Made by a program: the position numbers and the translations under genes
From: Veillonella denticariosi JCM 15641
GTDB lineage: Bacteria; Bacillota; Negativicutes; Veillonellales; Veillonellaceae
Length of the DNA stretch: 64,000 bases
Assembly (NCBI RefSeq): GCF_002959855.1
Contig: NZ_PPDB01000004.1
Coordinates: 33,097-97,096, forward strand
Reading direction: 5' to 3'
Notes under the pieces: generated by a model
The model's database searches: none
The model's input: only the letters and a program-made list of their open reading frames with translations
Told to the model about the DNA's origin: nothing
In this document: positions 44,934 through 54,143 of the stretch, one piece after another
How the letters are laid out: each line of letters begins with the position of its first letter
Numbering within the stretch: the first letter of the stretch is position 1

Positions 44934-45773
44934 ATGAGTAAGCCACAACAGACGATTAAACAGGCTGTTTCATATCAAGGGATTGGCCTTCATAGCGGTG
45001 AACCGGTAACTATGGTTTTTAAACCTGCACCTGAAGATACAGGAATTGTGTTTGTACGTACGGACATTGAAGGACATCCTTCTGTGCGAGCACACATTGA
45101 TAATGTGACGAACACTATGCGCGCTACTACGTTAGAGAATGGTGAAGCTAAGGTATTTACCGTTGAGCATGTATTAGCAGCGTTCAGTGCTATGAATATT
45201 GACAACTGTTATATAGAGATGGATTCTCCGGAACCTCCGGTAGGTGACGGTAGCAGTGCGGTCTTTGTCGATTTGATAGAGCGGGCGGGCCTTGATATAC
45301 AGACGGCAAAACGCCGGGTATATAAGGTCAAGAAATCTCATGCCGTATATGATGAAGATCGATTTATCGTCATTCTTCCGTATGATGGATATCGTATGAC
45401 ATTTACTTCTATCAACAGTCATCCATTACTTGGAACCCAGCAATGTGATTTTGAGGTTACTCCGGAGTACTTCAAGGAGCACATAGGCCCGGCTCGAACT
45501 ATTGGATTTATGAAGGAATTAGAACAATTACAGGCTATGGGGCTTGCTAAGGGCGGCAATTTGGATAATGCATTGGTTTATGATGATGAGAAATGCTTAT
45601 CTGTCCCTCGCTTTGATGATGAACTTGTCCGCCATAAGGCGCTTGATGTTATTGGGGATTTGTTTTTATTAGGACCTATTGAAGGCCATGTAATCGCTTT
45701 AAAATCGAGTCATGAACTTAATTCGCGTTTGGCTCACAGTATAATGGAAGAAATAAGGGAGACACAGCCATGA
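44934..45773 (+). CDS. lpxC: UDP-3-O-acyl-N-acetylglucosamine deacetylase LpxC
   Basis: Zinc enzyme for the committed step of lipid A synthesis. Zinc ligands and base are visible: Glu78-His79 in VEHVLAAF, His234 and Asp238 in HKALDVIGD. The 279 residues lack the C-terminal extension that carries the FtsH degradation tag in E. coli LpxC (305 residues), so FtsH control may differ. It overlaps fabZ by 4 bases (ATGA), a translational coupling of the two enzymes that compete for hydroxyacyl-ACP. Confidence 0.97.
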   Translation: MSKPQQTIKQAVSYQGIGLHSGEPVTMVFKPAPEDTGIVFVRTDIEGHPSVRAHIDNVTNTMRATTLENGEAKVFTVEHVLAAFSAMNIDNCYIEMDSPEPPVGDGSSAVFVDLIERAGLDIQTAKRRVYKVKKSHAVYDEDRFIVILPYDGYRMTFTSINSHPLLGTQQCDFEVTPEYFKEHIGPARTIGFMKELEQLQAMGLAKGGNLDNALVYDDEKCLSVPRFDDELVRHKALDVIGDLFLLGPIEGHVIALKSSHELNSRLAHSIMEEIRETQP

Positions 45774-46195
45774 TTCTTAATCACGAAGATATTTTAGAAA
45801 TTTTACCTCATCGTTATCCAATGCTCTTAGTCGATCGAATTACTGAATTGGAACCCATGAAGCGTGCTGTGGGCATTAAAAATGCCACCTTTAATGAACT
45901 TTTCTTCCAGGGGCATTTCCCCGGTAATCCTGTGATGCCTGGTGTTTTGATTACAGAAGCAATTGCCCAAGTAGGGGGCATTGCTCTTTTATACCCTGAA
46001 GAAAACCGCGGTTTGACACCGATGTTTACAGGCATTGATAAGGTTCGTTTCCGTCATCCTGTGAAACCCGGCGATCAAGTGCGCATGGAAGTTGATATCG
46101 TTAAGATAAAAGGCCGTATGGGTAAGGTGGAAGGCCGTGCCTATGTGGGGGATAAACTGTGCGCTAGCGGTGAATACATGTTTGCCCTTGTATAA
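45770..46195 (+). CDS. fabZ: 3-hydroxyacyl-[ACP] dehydratase FabZ
   Basis: Hot-dog-fold dehydratase of the fatty-acid elongation cycle, 141 residues. The catalytic pair is His49 in GHFPGNPVMPG and Glu63 in ITEAIAQ; HRYPMLLVDR near the N-terminus is a family signature. It shares hydroxyacyl-ACP with LpxA and LpxD, so placement between lpxC and lpxA balances membrane and lipid A demand. Confidence 0.97.
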   Translation: MILNHEDILEILPHRYPMLLVDRITELEPMKRAVGIKNATFNELFFQGHFPGNPVMPGVLITEAIAQVGGIALLYPEENRGLTPMFTGIDKVRFRHPVKPGDQVRMEVDIVKIKGRMGKVEGRAYVGDKLCASGEYMFALV

Positions 46196-46215
46196 TAAAC
46201 TGAGGAGTGATTATA

Positions 46216-47028
46216 GTGATAGTTGTAGGCATGGAAAATGCAGAATCCAACATCCATAGTACAGCCATAGTCCATCCAAATGCTAAATTGGGCAAAGATG
46301 TAATCGTAGGTCCTGGTGCAATCATTGGGGAACATGTCGTAATCGGCGATGGAACCAAAATTGGTGCACATGTTGTGATTGGTGGTTGGACAACCATTGG
46401 TAAGCGTTGTGAAATTTATCCGAACGCATCTATTGGGTTGGAACCGCAGGATTTAAAATTTAAAGGTGAAAAAAGCTTTTGTAATATCGGCGATGAGACG
46501 GTTATTCGCGAGTTTGTTACCATCAGTCGGGCTACCGGCGAAGGTGAAGAAACACGCGTCGGAAATAACTGCTTGCTTCAAGCCTGTACTCATGTAGCTC
46601 ATAATTGTATTGTAGGCAATAATGTGATCATGAGTAACTGTGCCGGTCTTGCAGGTCACGCTATTGTTGAGGACCGCGTAGTAATCGGTGGACTTGCCGG
46701 TATTCATCAATTTGTGAAAATCGGTCGTAATGCCATGGTCGGCGGTATGGCTAAAGTGGTACAGGATATTCCTCCGTATGTTATCGCAGATGGTCAACCG
46801 GCACGCGTTATCGGACTTAATTCGGTAGGCTTATCTCGTGCAGGTATTTCCGAAGATGTACGACGTGATTTAAAACAGGCATTTCGCATCATTTATCGTT
46901 CCGGATTCAGTTTATCCAAGGCGATTGAAGAAATGGAAATGCAGCTTGATTCTTCTGTAGAAATAGAAAATTTATTACGATTTTTGCGCAATGCCGATCG
47001 TGGTATTATGCGTACTCGTCGCGATTAA
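46216..47028 (+). CDS. lpxA: UDP-N-acetylglucosamine acyltransferase LpxA
   Basis: First step of lipid A synthesis: 3-O-acylation of UDP-GlcNAc. The 270-residue protein has an N-terminal hexapeptide beta helix (about 14-195), catalytic histidine in THVAHNCIVGNN (about residue 129) and the helical C-terminal acceptor domain. GTG 46216 is preferred because GAGGAG lies 8 bases before it; GTG 46207 overlaps that site, and ATG 46231 is possible. A terminator follows. Confidence 0.95.
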   Translation: MIVVGMENAESNIHSTAIVHPNAKLGKDVIVGPGAIIGEHVVIGDGTKIGAHVVIGGWTTIGKRCEIYPNASIGLEPQDLKFKGEKSFCNIGDETVIREFVTISRATGEGEETRVGNNCLLQACTHVAHNCIVGNNVIMSNCAGLAGHAIVEDRVVIGGLAGIHQFVKIGRNAMVGGMAKVVQDIPPYVIADGQPARVIGLNSVGLSRAGISEDVRRDLKQAFRIIYRSGFSLSKAIEEMEMQLDSSVEIENLLRFLRNADRGIMRTRRD

Positions 47029-47032
47029 TAAT

Positions 47033-47063
47033 AAGGGACCTCGTAGTATTACGGGGTCCTTTT
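47033..47063 (+). terminator. intrinsic terminator after lpxA
   Basis: An 11- to 12-bp stem (47033-47044 with 47051-47062, two G-T pairs, 6-base loop) and a T-run. Confidence 0.8.
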
Positions 47064-47117
47064 CTATTGTGGTAAAAGCCGTGTTTTAATGGTAAAAAAT
47101 GGTCATTTATAGTACAA

Positions 47118-47177
47118 TATACTGTATATGAGTGCGTCATCGGACGGTAATTCTCGTATTGTTAAATTGTATACAAT
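47118..47177 (+). promoter_or_regulatory. lpxI upstream region: -10 box and perfect palindrome
   Basis: TATACT at 47118-47123 could be a -10 (no good -35). Downstream, ATTGTATACAAT (47166-47177) is a perfect 12-base palindrome, of the kind bound by GntR-type repressors; no regulator is identified. Confidence 0.4.
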
Positions 47178-47227
47178 CGGTATGTAAATATAAGCTTGGA
47201 TCGATAGGTCATATAGGAGGTATAGTT

Positions 47228-48067
47228 TTGGCAAAGGTAGGATTGATTGCGGGCATCGGTATACTGCCTGTAGAATTCATGCGTGCCGCACACCTATTAG
47301 GGCACGAAGTGGTTGTTATAGGTGTGGTACCTGATATAGACCCGGCCCTTGAACGTGAAGCCGATGCTTTTTACAGCATAGGTGTCGCAAAATTGGGAAA
47401 AATTTTCAAGACCTTAAAGAAGGAAGGCGTCGTTGAACTGACCATGTTGGGAAAAGTGACTAAGGAAATCCTCTTTAACGGTTTATCGTTCCCGGATTTA
47501 AAGACACTGGGGGTTTTGCGGCGTCTTAAAAATCGCAAAGACGATACGATTATGCTTGCCATTGTCGATGAAGTTGAGCGGGAAGGATTTAAAGTTCTGG
47601 ATCAGACCGTATATTTAAAGCCTTTTATGCCTAAAGTAGGGGTGCTTTCACAAACATCACCTACCGATGAACAATGGGAAGATATCTGTTTCGGATTTGA
47701 ATTGGCGAAACAGATGGGTGCTCTTGATATTGGACAGACTGTTGTCGTAAAACATAAGGCGGCCATGGCTATTGAAGCCATTGAAGGCACAGATAAGTGC
47801 ATTTTACGCGGCGGTGAATTAGGCAGAGGCGATGCTGTTGTCGTGAAGACGGAGAAGCCGAATCAGGATGTGCGTTTTGACGTACCTGCGGTAGGCATTA
47901 AAACGTTGATGTCCATGATAGATAGCGGATGCAAGGTATTGGCTGTAGAAGCGGAAAAAACTATTTTCGTACAGCAGCAGGAAGTGCTTGATATGGCAAA
48001 TCGCCATAATATTGTCATATGCGCCGTAAACGAGGATTTTGTGAATGCCAGAAAGGATGCACGATGA
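47228..48067 (+). CDS. lpxI: UDP-2,3-diacylglucosamine hydrolase LpxI
   Basis: Makes lipid X from UDP-diacylglucosamine, the step carried out by LpxH in E. coli. The 279-residue protein is of the DUF1009/LpxI family: VGLIAGIGILPVEFMRAA, TMLGKVTKEILF, the LPXI C-terminal region with GRGDAVVVKTEKPNQDVRFDVPAVG. TTG 47228 with AGGAGG 7 bases upstream is the start; the open frame reaches back to 47132. It overlaps lpxB by 4 bases. Confidence 0.93.
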   Translation: MAKVGLIAGIGILPVEFMRAAHLLGHEVVVIGVVPDIDPALEREADAFYSIGVAKLGKIFKTLKKEGVVELTMLGKVTKEILFNGLSFPDLKTLGVLRRLKNRKDDTIMLAIVDEVEREGFKVLDQTVYLKPFMPKVGVLSQTSPTDEQWEDICFGFELAKQMGALDIGQTVVVKHKAAMAIEAIEGTDKCILRGGELGRGDAVVVKTEKPNQDVRFDVPAVGIKTLMSMIDSGCKVLAVEAEKTIFVQQQEVLDMANRHNIVICAVNEDFVNARKDAR

Positions 48068-49206
48068 AAATCATGTTTTCTGCCGGAGAAGCATCCGGTG
48101 ATACTCATGCTGCCAGTGTTGCTGCGGCATTGCGCGAACTGGATCCTACGGTAGAATTGTTCGGAATGGGCGGCACCTTGATGGAACGGGCCGGTGTTCG
48201 CATTGTATATGACATCAAAAATCTTGGTGTCATAGGCATTGTAGAGATTATTAAATCGTTGCCGAAATTCTTTAAATTGCGCACGTATTTAAAACGGGTC
48301 ATGATGAAAGAAAAACCGGATATTCTTGTCTGTGTAGATTATCCGGGTTTTAATATGAAACTTGCCGCAGTAGCGCATGAACTCGGTATTCCGGTGGTAT
48401 ATTATATTGCACCGACCATATGGGCATGGCATAGTAGCCGTGGCGATACCATTCGAAAATATGTGACGAAGGTAGCTTCGATTTTTCCGTTTGAGGCGGA
48501 GGCATATCGAAAATATAAATGTGATGTTGAATTTGTAGGACATCCGTTATTGGATATTGTTCATCCTACGATGAACAGAGCTGAAGCTTTAGTATATTTT
48601 GATGTCCGAAAAGAGGCTAAAAAAATATTACTTATGCCCGGCAGCCGTAAACAGGAAGTCATGTCACTACTTGATACAATGCTGAAGAGCGCCGAGATAT
48701 TGATGGAAACCCATGATGACATGCAGTTCTTTTTGCCTCGTGCGCACACTATTGACCGCAGTGAACTGGAATCGTTTATTGAGTCTCATAATGTGCCGGT
48801 AACGATCACGGAGGACCATACATACGACTTAATGCAAATCTGTGATGCCTGTCTTGCCGCTTCAGGGACCGCGACACTTGAAACGGCTATGATGGAATTG
48901 CCTACCGTCTTACTGTATCGTGTATCACCGATTACGTATGGTATCGGTAAAATGGTGGTTAACGTATCTCATGTGGGCTTGCCGAATATTATCGCCGACA
49001 AAGAAGTGATACCGGAACTTTTACAAGATGAGGTAAATCCGGAACGCATTGTAGCGGCCGTAGCACCGTTAATCGATGATGAGTCGGCAAATGCGGCTAT
49101 GCGCACGGAGTTGCGCGAAGTACGACATGCATTAGGTGAACCGGGAGCGGTAAAACGCGTAGCGCACCTCGTATATGACCTAGCTAAGGAGACGTGTAAT
49201 GAATAG
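48064..49206 (+). CDS. lpxB: lipid A disaccharide synthase LpxB
   Basis: Joins lipid X to UDP-diacylglucosamine to form the beta-1,6 disaccharide. A GT-B (GT19) protein of 380 residues: SAGEASGDTHAASV at the N-terminus, YIAPTIWAWHSSR, LPGSRKQEV, and SGTATLETAMMELPTVLLYRVSP. ATG 48064 overlaps the lpxI stop (ATGA); the frame's earlier start at 48019 lies within lpxI and is rejected. It overlaps msbA by 8 bases. Confidence 0.96.
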   Translation: MKIMFSAGEASGDTHAASVAAALRELDPTVELFGMGGTLMERAGVRIVYDIKNLGVIGIVEIIKSLPKFFKLRTYLKRVMMKEKPDILVCVDYPGFNMKLAAVAHELGIPVVYYIAPTIWAWHSSRGDTIRKYVTKVASIFPFEAEAYRKYKCDVEFVGHPLLDIVHPTMNRAEALVYFDVRKEAKKILLMPGSRKQEVMSLLDTMLKSAEILMETHDDMQFFLPRAHTIDRSELESFIESHNVPVTITEDHTYDLMQICDACLAASGTATLETAMMELPTVLLYRVSPITYGIGKMVVNVSHVGLPNIIADKEVIPELLQDEVNPERIVAAVAPLIDDESANAAMRTELREVRHALGEPGAVKRVAHLVYDLAKETCNE

Positions 49207-50929
49207 TTATTCCAGGCTCTTATATTTTGTAAAGCCTTATTATAAGCGCATGATATTTGCCGTATTCTGTATGATTGTAGCGGCAGCCGCATATCTGGTC
49301 GTGCCATGGCTCATCAAGAATGTGGTGGATCAGGTTTTACAAGATAAAAATATGTTTATGCTGAACCTGATTGTAGGGGCGATTATTCTCATCTTCTTAA
49401 TTCGAGGTTTCGCTACGTATGGTCAGACCTATAATATGTCCTATATCGGTCAACGCGTTATTATTGATGTGCGTGAAGCGATTTTTAATCATCTTCAACG
49501 CTTGAGTTTATCTTATTTTGATCGCCGTAAGACGGGCGTTATCATGAGTAATCTCACCAACGACGTGGCGGCCTTACAAACGGCGGTGGTGGATAATCTC
49601 ATATCCTTCATAACCGAGTCCGTAACGCTTATCGGTTCTCTCGTATCGATGCTGCTTATTGACTGGAAGTTGACGTTGGTTACCTTTATCACTGTGCCTG
49701 TTGTATTATTGATTATCAACGTATTCGGTAAGAAATTACGCCTTGCCGGTCACGATGTACAGGGGCGTATCGCTGATATTACGGCGCTTTTACAAGAGGT
49801 TATCAGCGCGGTGCGGGTCGTTAAATCCTTTGCGCGCGAAGATTTTGAGCGTAACCGTTTTGAAACGGAAAATGCCCGTAACTTCAAGGCTGTTATTAAG
49901 GCCACAAAACTAACCAGCTTATTGAGCCCTATGGTCGAGTTTTCCGCTGCCATTGCCGTGGCGGTTATTCTCTGGTATGGCGGCTATTCCGTTGTAACCG
50001 GTACGATTACGGCAGGGGCTCTTATCGCATTTTTGATTTATGCTATCAATCTGTCGAATCCGGTAAAGCGTTTGAGTCAAGTTTACGGTAATATTCAAAA
50101 GGCTTTGGCTGCAGCGGATCGCGTTTTTGAAATTTTGGATACTAAAACTGATGTTATCGAGAAACCCGATGCAGTTATATTACCGGCTATTACCGGCGAT
50201 GTGGAATTTAATAATGTATCCTTTTCCTATGATGGTGAAAAACCGGCATTGGAACATTTTACTCTATCTGTTAAGGCCGGTGAAAGTGTGGCACTCGTTG
50301 GTCCGTCCGGTGCGGGGAAGACGACATTGGCAAATTTACTGCCCCGCTTTTATGATGTCACCGACGGATCCATTACTATCGACGGATATAATGTAAAGGA
50401 TGTAACATTTAAGTCCTTGCGCGAACAAATCGGTTTAGTTCCGCAGGAAACCGTATTATTCAATGCCACGATTCGTGAAAATATTCTCTACGGTCGTCTT
50501 GATGCAACGGATGAAGAAATATACGAAGCGGCAAAGGCCGCCAATGTATTGGAATTTGTCGATAAATTGCCGGACGGACTCGATACCGTCGTGGGTGAGC
50601 GTGGCAGTTCCCTATCAGGCGGTCAACGTCAACGGGTGGCTATTGCTCGTGCGATTTTAAAGGATCCACGCATTTTGATTCTCGATGAAGCTACGTCTGC
50701 TTTGGATACGGAAAGTGAAAAACTCGTTCAGGAGGCGCTCGATCGTCTCATGAAGGGGCGTACCGCATTTGTCATCGCTCATCGATTGAGCACCGTTCAG
50801 AATGCGAATCAAATTGTTGTACTTAACCATGGTCGCCTGGTAGAGCAGGGGACTCACCAGGAGCTGCTAGCTATTGAAGACGGGTTGTACAATCATCTTT
50901 ACTCTGTTCAATTCTCCAATAAAGGATAA
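49199..50929 (+). CDS. msbA: lipid A flippase MsbA
   Basis: ABC exporter half-transporter of 576 residues that flips core lipid A across the inner membrane. Six membrane segments (about 18-285), then the ATPase with Walker A GPSGAGKT (about 368-375), signature LSGGQRQRVAIARA, Walker B ILILDEATSALD and the switch H in AHRLSTV. The position between lpxB and waaA supports MsbA rather than a drug exporter. Start overlaps the lpxB end. Confidence 0.93.
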   Translation: MNSYSRLLYFVKPYYKRMIFAVFCMIVAAAAYLVVPWLIKNVVDQVLQDKNMFMLNLIVGAIILIFLIRGFATYGQTYNMSYIGQRVIIDVREAIFNHLQRLSLSYFDRRKTGVIMSNLTNDVAALQTAVVDNLISFITESVTLIGSLVSMLLIDWKLTLVTFITVPVVLLIINVFGKKLRLAGHDVQGRIADITALLQEVISAVRVVKSFAREDFERNRFETENARNFKAVIKATKLTSLLSPMVEFSAAIAVAVILWYGGYSVVTGTITAGALIAFLIYAINLSNPVKRLSQVYGNIQKALAAADRVFEILDTKTDVIEKPDAVILPAITGDVEFNNVSFSYDGEKPALEHFTLSVKAGESVALVGPSGAGKTTLANLLPRFYDVTDGSITIDGYNVKDVTFKSLREQIGLVPQETVLFNATIRENILYGRLDATDEEIYEAAKAANVLEFVDKLPDGLDTVVGERGSSLSGGQRQRVAIARAILKDPRILILDEATSALDTESEKLVQEALDRLMKGRTAFVIAHRLSTVQNANQIVVLNHGRLVEQGTHQELLAIEDGLYNHLYSVQFSNKG

Positions 50930-50931
50930 CC

Positions 50932-52236
50932 ATGTACTGGATATACAACGTATTACTCATATTCTATTGGATAGGCCTGATACCGGTCATTTTGTACCGG
51001 CTCGCTTTTGAAGACGGATTTTATGAGCGCATTAAACAGAGTGCGGGCTATATGCCTGCATCATTATTAAAAAAAATAGAAGGACGCCGTGCGATTTGGA
51101 TTCACGCCGCATCTGTCGGTGAAATCGTGGCTACCAGTCCGCTGGTAAAAGAAGTGAAAAAAGAGTTCCCTGAGGCTGTCGTTGTTGTTTCCGTAGTTAC
51201 CGCTACGGGCCATGCGATGGCACACCGTATTATTCCGGAAGCGGAAGGGATTATCTTTTTCCCCCTTGATCTGCCATATTTGACCCGTAAGATTTTACAT
51301 ATTATCAAACCTATTACGATTTTATTGGTGGAAACCGAAATCTGGCCGAACTTTTTACGAATCGCTCAATCTGAAAACATCCCTGTTATGATGGTCAACG
51401 GACGTATCTCGGATCGCAGCATGAAGAGATATCGTTATATCAGTGCCTTCACACGGGAAATGTTGCGGTCTATCGAACGATTCTGCATGCAATCCAAGTT
51501 TGATGCGGCGTATATTGCACGACTTGGCGCTAATAAAGCGGATATTACCGTGACGGGCAATATGAAGTATGATCAGACATACGCCACTGTATCCAGTGAA
51601 GAGAAGCAGCAACTGCTCGATGAATTCGGATTTGGAAATAATCACCCGATCATCGTCGCGGGTAGTACCCATAAGGGTGAAGAGGAGGCCATTTTTGAAA
51701 CCTTTACACAGGTCTTGCAGGAGTACCCTCAAGCGCGTTTATTGATTGCACCGCGTGAAATTTATCGTGGTCATGATGTACAAAACCTTGCGAAACGATA
51801 TGAACTGAATGCCATTTGTCGCAGTGATATGACTGAGCCCGTACATGAAGGTATTCCTGTGGTTGTTCTCGACACGATCGGTGAACTCGGGCGTCTTTAC
51901 AGTTTAGGGGATATTATATTTGTAGGTGGTTCACTGGTGCGAACCGGCGGGCATAATATATTGGAACCGGCTGCTCACGGTAAGCCTATTCTGGTAGGTC
52001 CTCATATGTTCAACTTTAAAGAAATCTTTTCGCTTCTTAATTCGCGAGGGGCTTGCGAACAGGTAAAAAACGGCAAAGAATTGACCGAGATGGTCTTGCG
52101 TCTTTGCAAGGACAAAGCCTTGGCCGAAGAGATGGGTGAACATTGCCTGGAAATTATCAGGGAAAATCGCGGAGCTACACGACGTAATACTCAAGAGTTG
52201 CGCCAGTTATTTGAAGCACATCATATCATTCCGTAA
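50932..52236 (+). CDS. waaA: Kdo transferase WaaA (KdtA)
   Basis: GT-B glycosyltransferase (GT30) that transfers Kdo from CMP-Kdo to lipid IVA. The 434-residue protein has an N-terminal membrane segment, IHAASVGEIVAT with the catalytic Glu, LLVETEIWPNFLR, AGSTHKGEEEAIF and GGHNILEPAAHGKPILVGPHMFNFKE, all WaaA hallmarks. Whether it adds one or two Kdo residues cannot be told. It starts 2 bases after the msbA stop. Confidence 0.96.
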   Translation: MYWIYNVLLIFYWIGLIPVILYRLAFEDGFYERIKQSAGYMPASLLKKIEGRRAIWIHAASVGEIVATSPLVKEVKKEFPEAVVVVSVVTATGHAMAHRIIPEAEGIIFFPLDLPYLTRKILHIIKPITILLVETEIWPNFLRIAQSENIPVMMVNGRISDRSMKRYRYISAFTREMLRSIERFCMQSKFDAAYIARLGANKADITVTGNMKYDQTYATVSSEEKQQLLDEFGFGNNHPIIVAGSTHKGEEEAIFETFTQVLQEYPQARLLIAPREIYRGHDVQNLAKRYELNAICRSDMTEPVHEGIPVVVLDTIGELGRLYSLGDIIFVGGSLVRTGGHNILEPAAHGKPILVGPHMFNFKEIFSLLNSRGACEQVKNGKELTEMVLRLCKDKALAEEMGEHCLEIIRENRGATRRNTQELRQLFEAHHIIP

Positions 52237-52254
52237 TAGGAAGGAGAGACTCTT

Positions 52255-53367
52255 ATGAGTGGGGAAGAATTATTCAAATCCATTATCAGTGGTGAAAATA
52301 AGTCCATATTGGGCGATATGGCTCGATCCGGCCTTGCATTTCTCAGCAAGGGATATGAAAAGGCCGTATCAATCCGCAATGCTCGTTTCGATGAAGGAAA
52401 GGGCGTTAATAAGGTGACTGTGCCTGTCATCAGCGTCGGTAATATCACGGCCGGCGGTACCGGCAAGACGCCGATGGTGCGATTTATTTGTGATGTACTC
52501 ACTCACAAAGGATTTCATCCTACTGTGTTGAGCCGCGGTTATCGGGCGGAGGATAATAAAAAGAATATTATTATCTCCCGAGACGGTACCATGCTGGTGG
52601 AGCCGACCATAAGCGGTGATGAAGCCTGGTTATTGGCAAAGGTGTTGTCGAAATCTAACGTCATTATCGGTAGGGATCGTACTCAATCGGCGATTATTGC
52701 TATTGATAAGCTCGGTGCGGATTGTCTGGTTATGGATGACGGCTTTCAGCATAGGGGGCTGGATCGAGACATCGATATTGTCCTTGTCGATGCATCCAAT
52801 CCGTTCGGTTATGAGCATGTACTGCCGCGAGGTTTACTACGTGAACCGTTAAGCGGGTTACAGCGGGCCGATATCATTGTCCTCACGAAGGTTGATCAGG
52901 TGGCACCGGGAATCGTATCGAGCATACGGAAACGGTTGGCTCAAATGCTGCCACAGACACCGATTTATGAAACGACCCACAAACCGCAGGCCTTATATAC
53001 TTTAGATGAATGGGCCGTCGGTGCAAAAGAGTCTCCCGTGGGAACTTACAAAGAAAAGAGGATTATGGCTGTCAGCGGCATCGGAAATCCGCGGTCTTTT
53101 ACCCGAACCTTGGTCGATGTGGGCTATAATGTAGTTCATACGTTGGCGTTTGGGGATCATCATGAGTTTACCAATGACGATGTAGTGGAGATTTGGAAAC
53201 AGGCATTTGCACATCAGGCGGACATGATCTGCATTACGGAAAAGGATGCGGTGAAGTTAAGTCAGTTGCATGCAATTGAAGATTTGAAAATACCGATTCT
53301 GGTGCTATCTATCGGCATTGAATTTGTGGCCGGAAAACAGGAATTCATAGAAAATTTAGAGATTTAG
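52255..53367 (+). CDS. lpxK: tetraacyldisaccharide 4'-kinase LpxK
   Basis: Phosphorylates the 4' position of the lipid A disaccharide. 370 residues, P-loop at SVGNITAGGTGKTPM (about 60-74), DDGFQHRGLDRDIDIVLVD and the lid ending of the family. The first 50 residues are longer than usual before the P-loop and include an amphipathic membrane-binding stretch. In biochemical order LpxK precedes WaaA; the gene order is reversed. Confidence 0.95.
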   Translation: MSGEELFKSIISGENKSILGDMARSGLAFLSKGYEKAVSIRNARFDEGKGVNKVTVPVISVGNITAGGTGKTPMVRFICDVLTHKGFHPTVLSRGYRAEDNKKNIIISRDGTMLVEPTISGDEAWLLAKVLSKSNVIIGRDRTQSAIIAIDKLGADCLVMDDGFQHRGLDRDIDIVLVDASNPFGYEHVLPRGLLREPLSGLQRADIIVLTKVDQVAPGIVSSIRKRLAQMLPQTPIYETTHKPQALYTLDEWAVGAKESPVGTYKEKRIMAVSGIGNPRSFTRTLVDVGYNVVHTLAFGDHHEFTNDDVVEIWKQAFAHQADMICITEKDAVKLSQLHAIEDLKIPILVLSIGIEFVAGKQEFIENLEI

Positions 53368-53411
53368 TGTATAATAATAAGATGTATAAATGACAAAAAG
53401 GAGGGCTTATT

Positions 53412-54143
53412 GTGCAATTCGGATGTATAATTCCGGCCCGTTACGGGTCTACACGATTGCCTGGTAAACCTTTGGCTGATATTGCCGGTAAACCGATGAT
53501 TCAAAGGGTTTATGAACGCGTGTCACAAGCGACAAAAATAATGTATACTATTGTGGCTACCGATGATGAACGGGTATTCAACACCGTACAAGGTTTTGGC
53601 GGTACCGTAATGATGACAAATCCGAATCATCCGACGGGAACAGATCGTCTTGCGGAGGTAGCGGCTCAATATACTGATTTAGATGTGATAATCAATGTAC
53701 AAGGTGATGAACCGATGATTGATTTCACGCTCATCGATGATTTGGCGCGACTTTTTGAGGATGATCCGAATTTGCAGATGGCCACCGTTGCAACGCCTCT
53801 TTTAGAGGAGGAATATGATGAGCCGTCCGCGGTAAAGGTCGTTCTTAATAACCGAAATGATGCGATGTACTTTTCCAGATCCCTGATCCCATATCCTCGA
53901 CAGGATTTTGTGAAAGCACCGCTTAAACATATCGGCATTTATGCATATCGCAGAGACTTTCTGTTAAATTACGCTAATATGGAGCCGACAGCGGCGGAAC
54001 AGACCGAATCGCTGGAGCAATTACGGGCTCTTGAAAATGGATATACTATTCGCGTTATCCTTACGGATAAGCGATTTATCGGTGTAGACACACCGGAAGA
54101 CTTGGCTCGCGTAAATGCCATTTACGCGCAAGAGGAGAGATAA
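53412..54143 (+). CDS. kdsB: CMP-Kdo synthetase KdsB
   Basis: Activates Kdo with CTP. 243 residues, IIPARYGSTRLPGKPL (P-loop-like nucleotide site, about 5-20), NVQGDEPMID and KHIGIYAYRRDFL are family signatures. It starts at GTG 53412 with AAAAAGGAGG upstream. A TATAAT at 53370-53375 in the lpxK end suggests a possible internal promoter. kdsA starts on the next base after its stop. Confidence 0.96.
   Translation: MQFGCIIPARYGSTRLPGKPLADIAGKPMIQRVYERVSQATKIMYTIVATDDERVFNTVQGFGGTVMMTNPNHPTGTDRLAEVAAQYTDLDVIINVQGDEPMIDFTLIDDLARLFEDDPNLQMATVATPLLEEEYDEPSAVKVVLNNRNDAMYFSRSLIPYPRQDFVKAPLKHIGIYAYRRDFLLNYANMEPTAAEQTESLEQLRALENGYTIRVILTDKRFIGVDTPEDLARVNAIYAQEER

Noticed and set aside
47132-47227. Longer LpxI start upstream of 47228
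   Set aside because: The extra 32 residues are not LpxI-like and lack a ribosome site, while TTG 47228 has AGGAGG at 7 bases and begins the conserved VGLIAGIG.
53370-53375. Independent kdsB promoter
   Set aside because: TATAAT is present but the -35 region is poor and the gene is tightly placed in the operon; mentioned only within the kdsB entry.
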